NCBI GenBank assembly: GCA_964463505.1
Contig: CAYXDC010000104.1
Coordinates: 1 to 8,527, forward strand
Origin: JAJZSS01 sp964463505
GTDB lineage: Bacteria > Chloroflexota > Anaerolineae > Anaerolineales > UBA4823
Direction of reading: 5' to 3'
Length of the DNA stretch: 8,527 bases
Position numbers and translations under genes: made by a program
Part shown: positions 7,007 through 8,527 of the stretch, piece by piece
Position numbering within the stretch: the first letter of the stretch is position 1
Layout of the letters: each line of letters opens with the position of its first letter
The notes under the pieces: model-generated
The model's database searches: none
What the model was told of the DNA's origin: nothing
The model's input: only the letters and a program-made list of their open reading frames with translations

Positions 7007-8527
7007 ATGTCTGAGACAATATCACCTGAACCTCAAGAAACGATTGTCACCAGTGTGTGTGGTATCTGCCCGGCGGGCTGTGGGGTGAACGTTTACCTGA
7101 CCGATGGGGTGATCACCCGCATCGCGCCGCTTAAAGATCATCCACAGGGCCTGGTCTGCCCACGCGGGATGTGCACTCCAGAAATTGTGTACTCTCCAGA
7201 CCGGGTGCTTTATCCTCAGCGGAGGGTTGGCCCGCGTGGTTCCGGTCAATTTGAACGGATTACCTGGGACCAGGCTTATGATATCTGGATCGAAGGCTTG
7301 AACCGCATCGCTCAGCAGTTTGGCCCGGAAGCGGTCTGTGTCTATACTGGGCGCGGTAACTTTGAGTTTGGCCTGAACGAGCACTTTGCGCCGAGCGGTC
7401 CAGTGGAATCTTCTGCCAATGCAGTCCTCTTCCCATGGGGCTCGCCTAATACCACGGGTGTAGGCTCCCTATGTTATGTATCTTATGGGATGGTGGCTTC
7501 CAAGGCTTGTTTTGGTGATTATCAACGCAACATCAGCGAAGATGTCGATCAGGCAGATTTGATCTTGATCTGGGGCGATAATCCGATCACCGATTCTTCC
7601 CCCATTAACCTAAAGCGACTCAAAGCTGCCAAACGGCGTGGCGCCCGCCTGATTGCGATCGATCACCGCCGGAGTGAAACGGTCCAATCCACTCACTGTG
7701 AGTGGGTGGGTATCCGGCCGGGTACGGATGGGGCACTGGCTTTAGGCGCGCTGCATGTGGTGATTGCTGAGGACCTGTACGATCACGATTTCGTGGAAAA
7801 ATGGGTGCTGGGGTTTGAAGAACTTAAAGCTTATGTGCGCGACTTCACTCCCGATAAAGTAGAGGCAATCACCCGTGTGCCAGCAGATACGGTGCGCGAC
7901 CTTGCGCGCTCAATTGCCCGGGCCAAAGGCTGCTCGATTCTCACCTATACTGGTTTGGAGTATTCCAACACCGGTCTGCAGGCCATCCGCGCAGTATGGA
8001 TTTTGCAGGCTCTCACAGGGCATTTTGATGCGCCTGGAGGTAAAGTGGTCAGGATGCACGAGCGCCTGCGGTTAAACCGCCTGACAACCGACCCGCCTGA
8101 AAATGCTCCACTTCCCATCGGCGCTCGGGAATTCCCTATCTATTATGAGCTGCGCAACGAGGCCCATGGGGCGATGCTGCCCAAGGCCATCCTGGAAGAT
8201 GATCCCTACCCATTAAGAGGCTTGATTGTGGCTGGATCGTCGATCCTTACTTCCTGGCCCAACCCGGACCTGTGGCGCAAGGCTTTTAGCAAGCTGGATC
8301 TGCTGGTCGTGATCAATCGCTTCCCCACAGCCGACAGTCAGTACGCCGACCTGCTGCTGCCTGCCACGACCATGTTTGAGATTGAGTCCTATATGATCTA
8401 TGATGGGCTCGTGCAGCTGCGCCAACGGGTTATTCCTCCCGTGGGCGAGGCGCGCAATGATTATCTGATCTTTGCTGAGCTGGCTCAGCGACTGGGTTAC
8501 GGCGAGCGCTGGCCTCAAACCGAGACG
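7007..8527 (+). CDS. Molybdopterin (Mo/W-bisPGD) oxidoreductase, catalytic subunit, 3' end missing
   Basis: From the ATG at 7007 there are 507 codons with no stop up to the window edge; family members usually run to about 650-750 residues, so perhaps a quarter is missing. The N-terminus holds the [4Fe-4S] motif C18-x2-C21-x3-C25-x25-C51-PRG of the DMSO-reductase superfamily. GSPNTTG (145-151) precedes Cys156, which by position against PhsA/PsrA-type enzymes is the likely Mo or W ligand. Pterin-contact blocks follow: IWGDNPITDSSP, AIDHRR, RPGTDGALALGAL, LTGHFDAPGG and a late TADSQYADLLLPA. No twin-arginine leader precedes the cluster motif, so the enzyme is predicted to be cytoplasmic. An in-frame stop just upstream (6983-6985) leaves 7007 as the only sensible start; the nearest Shine-Dalgarno (GGAG, 6990-6993) is 13 bases away. 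Substrate is unknown; partner Fe-S or flavin subunits may follow downstream. A non-redox relative of the acetylene hydratase kind is also possible. Confidence 0.93.
   Translation, partial: MSETISPEPQETIVTSVCGICPAGCGVNVYLTDGVITRIAPLKDHPQGLVCPRGMCTPEIVYSPDRVLYPQRRVGPRGSGQFERITWDQAYDIWIEGLNRIAQQFGPEAVCVYTGRGNFEFGLNEHFAPSGPVESSANAVLFPWGSPNTTGVGSLCYVSYGMVASKACFGDYQRNISEDVDQADLILIWGDNPITDSSPINLKRLKAAKRRGARLIAIDHRRSETVQSTHCEWVGIRPGTDGALALGALHVVIAEDLYDHDFVEKWVLGFEELKAYVRDFTPDKVEAITRVPADTVRDLARSIARAKGCSILTYTGLEYSNTGLQAIRAVWILQALTGHFDAPGGKVVRMHERLRLNRLTTDPPENAPLPIGAREFPIYYELRNEAHGAMLPKAILEDDPYPLRGLIVAGSSILTSWPNPDLWRKAFSKLDLLVVINRFPTADSQYADLLLPATTMFEIESYMIYDGLVQLRQRVIPPVGEARNDYLIFAELAQRLGYGERWPQTET

Noticed and set aside
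7007..7060. Twin-arginine signal peptide on the molybdoenzyme
   Set aside because: The first 17 residues contain no arginine pair and no hydrophobic stretch, and an upstream in-frame stop rules out a longer N-terminus.
7022..7384. 120-residue minus-strand open frame
   Set aside because: It is antisense to the iron-sulfur and pterin-binding start of the molybdoenzyme, where the plus frame carries the CxxCxxxC motif. Nothing supports a separate gene.
8213..8518. 101-residue minus-strand open frame
   Set aside because: It is antisense to the molybdoenzyme, which remains open and shows conserved family blocks here.
1..8527. tRNA or rRNA genes, CRISPR repeats, insertion sequences, attachment sites
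   Set aside because: The window is almost fully covered by conserved coding genes. The short intergenic gaps showed no cloverleaf, spaced direct repeats or transposase.

Overview
The window reads as an ordinary, densely coding bacterial chromosome segment of moderate G+C (about 50-55% by eye). The protein set is a stand-alone LON-domain protein, DUF427, a non-pyrrolysine MttB-type methyltransferase, a molybdopterin enzyme without a Tat signal, and an M24 peptidase / alpha/beta hydrolase / MFS / PAP2 cluster. Together with the residue style this suggests a Chloroflexota (Anaerolineae-like) genome, but that assignment is an impression and was not searched.

Layout: two divergent gene strings leave a 187-base intergenic region (4072-4258). 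Leftward, on the minus strand, come an M24 Xaa-Pro-type metallopeptidase (4071-2941), an alpha/beta hydrolase of the carboxylesterase/monoacylglycerol-lipase type (2932-2087), a 12-TM MFS transporter (2090-918) and a membrane PAP2 phosphatase (924 to beyond base 1, incomplete). The junctions are 8 bases, a 4-base ATGA overlap and a 7-base ATGCTAG overlap, so this is almost certainly one translationally coupled operon. Rightward, on the plus strand, come a LON substrate-binding-domain protein (4259-4912), a DUF427 protein (4987-5481), an MttB-superfamily methyltransferase (5524-6978) and the first 507 codons of a Mo/W-bisPGD oxidoreductase (7007 to beyond 8527). The gaps here are 74, 42 and 28 bases, so the last three genes plausibly share a transcript.

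Function: the leftward operon looks like general peptide/ester/lipid-phosphate hydrolysis plus an exporter-like carrier; no dedicated pathway is evident. The rightward string holds the more interesting pair: a corrinoid-type methyltransferase homologue with no in-frame amber codon, directly followed by an iron-sulfur molybdoenzyme that carries the four cluster cysteines and a candidate Cys metal ligand but no twin-arginine leader. Together they could form a cytoplasmic route that uses a methylated amine or a related compound. The corrinoid protein, the reductive activator and the partner electron-transfer subunit are not in the window.

No RNA gene, mobile element, CRISPR array or convincing terminator was found, and no stretch over 300 bases lacks a gene.
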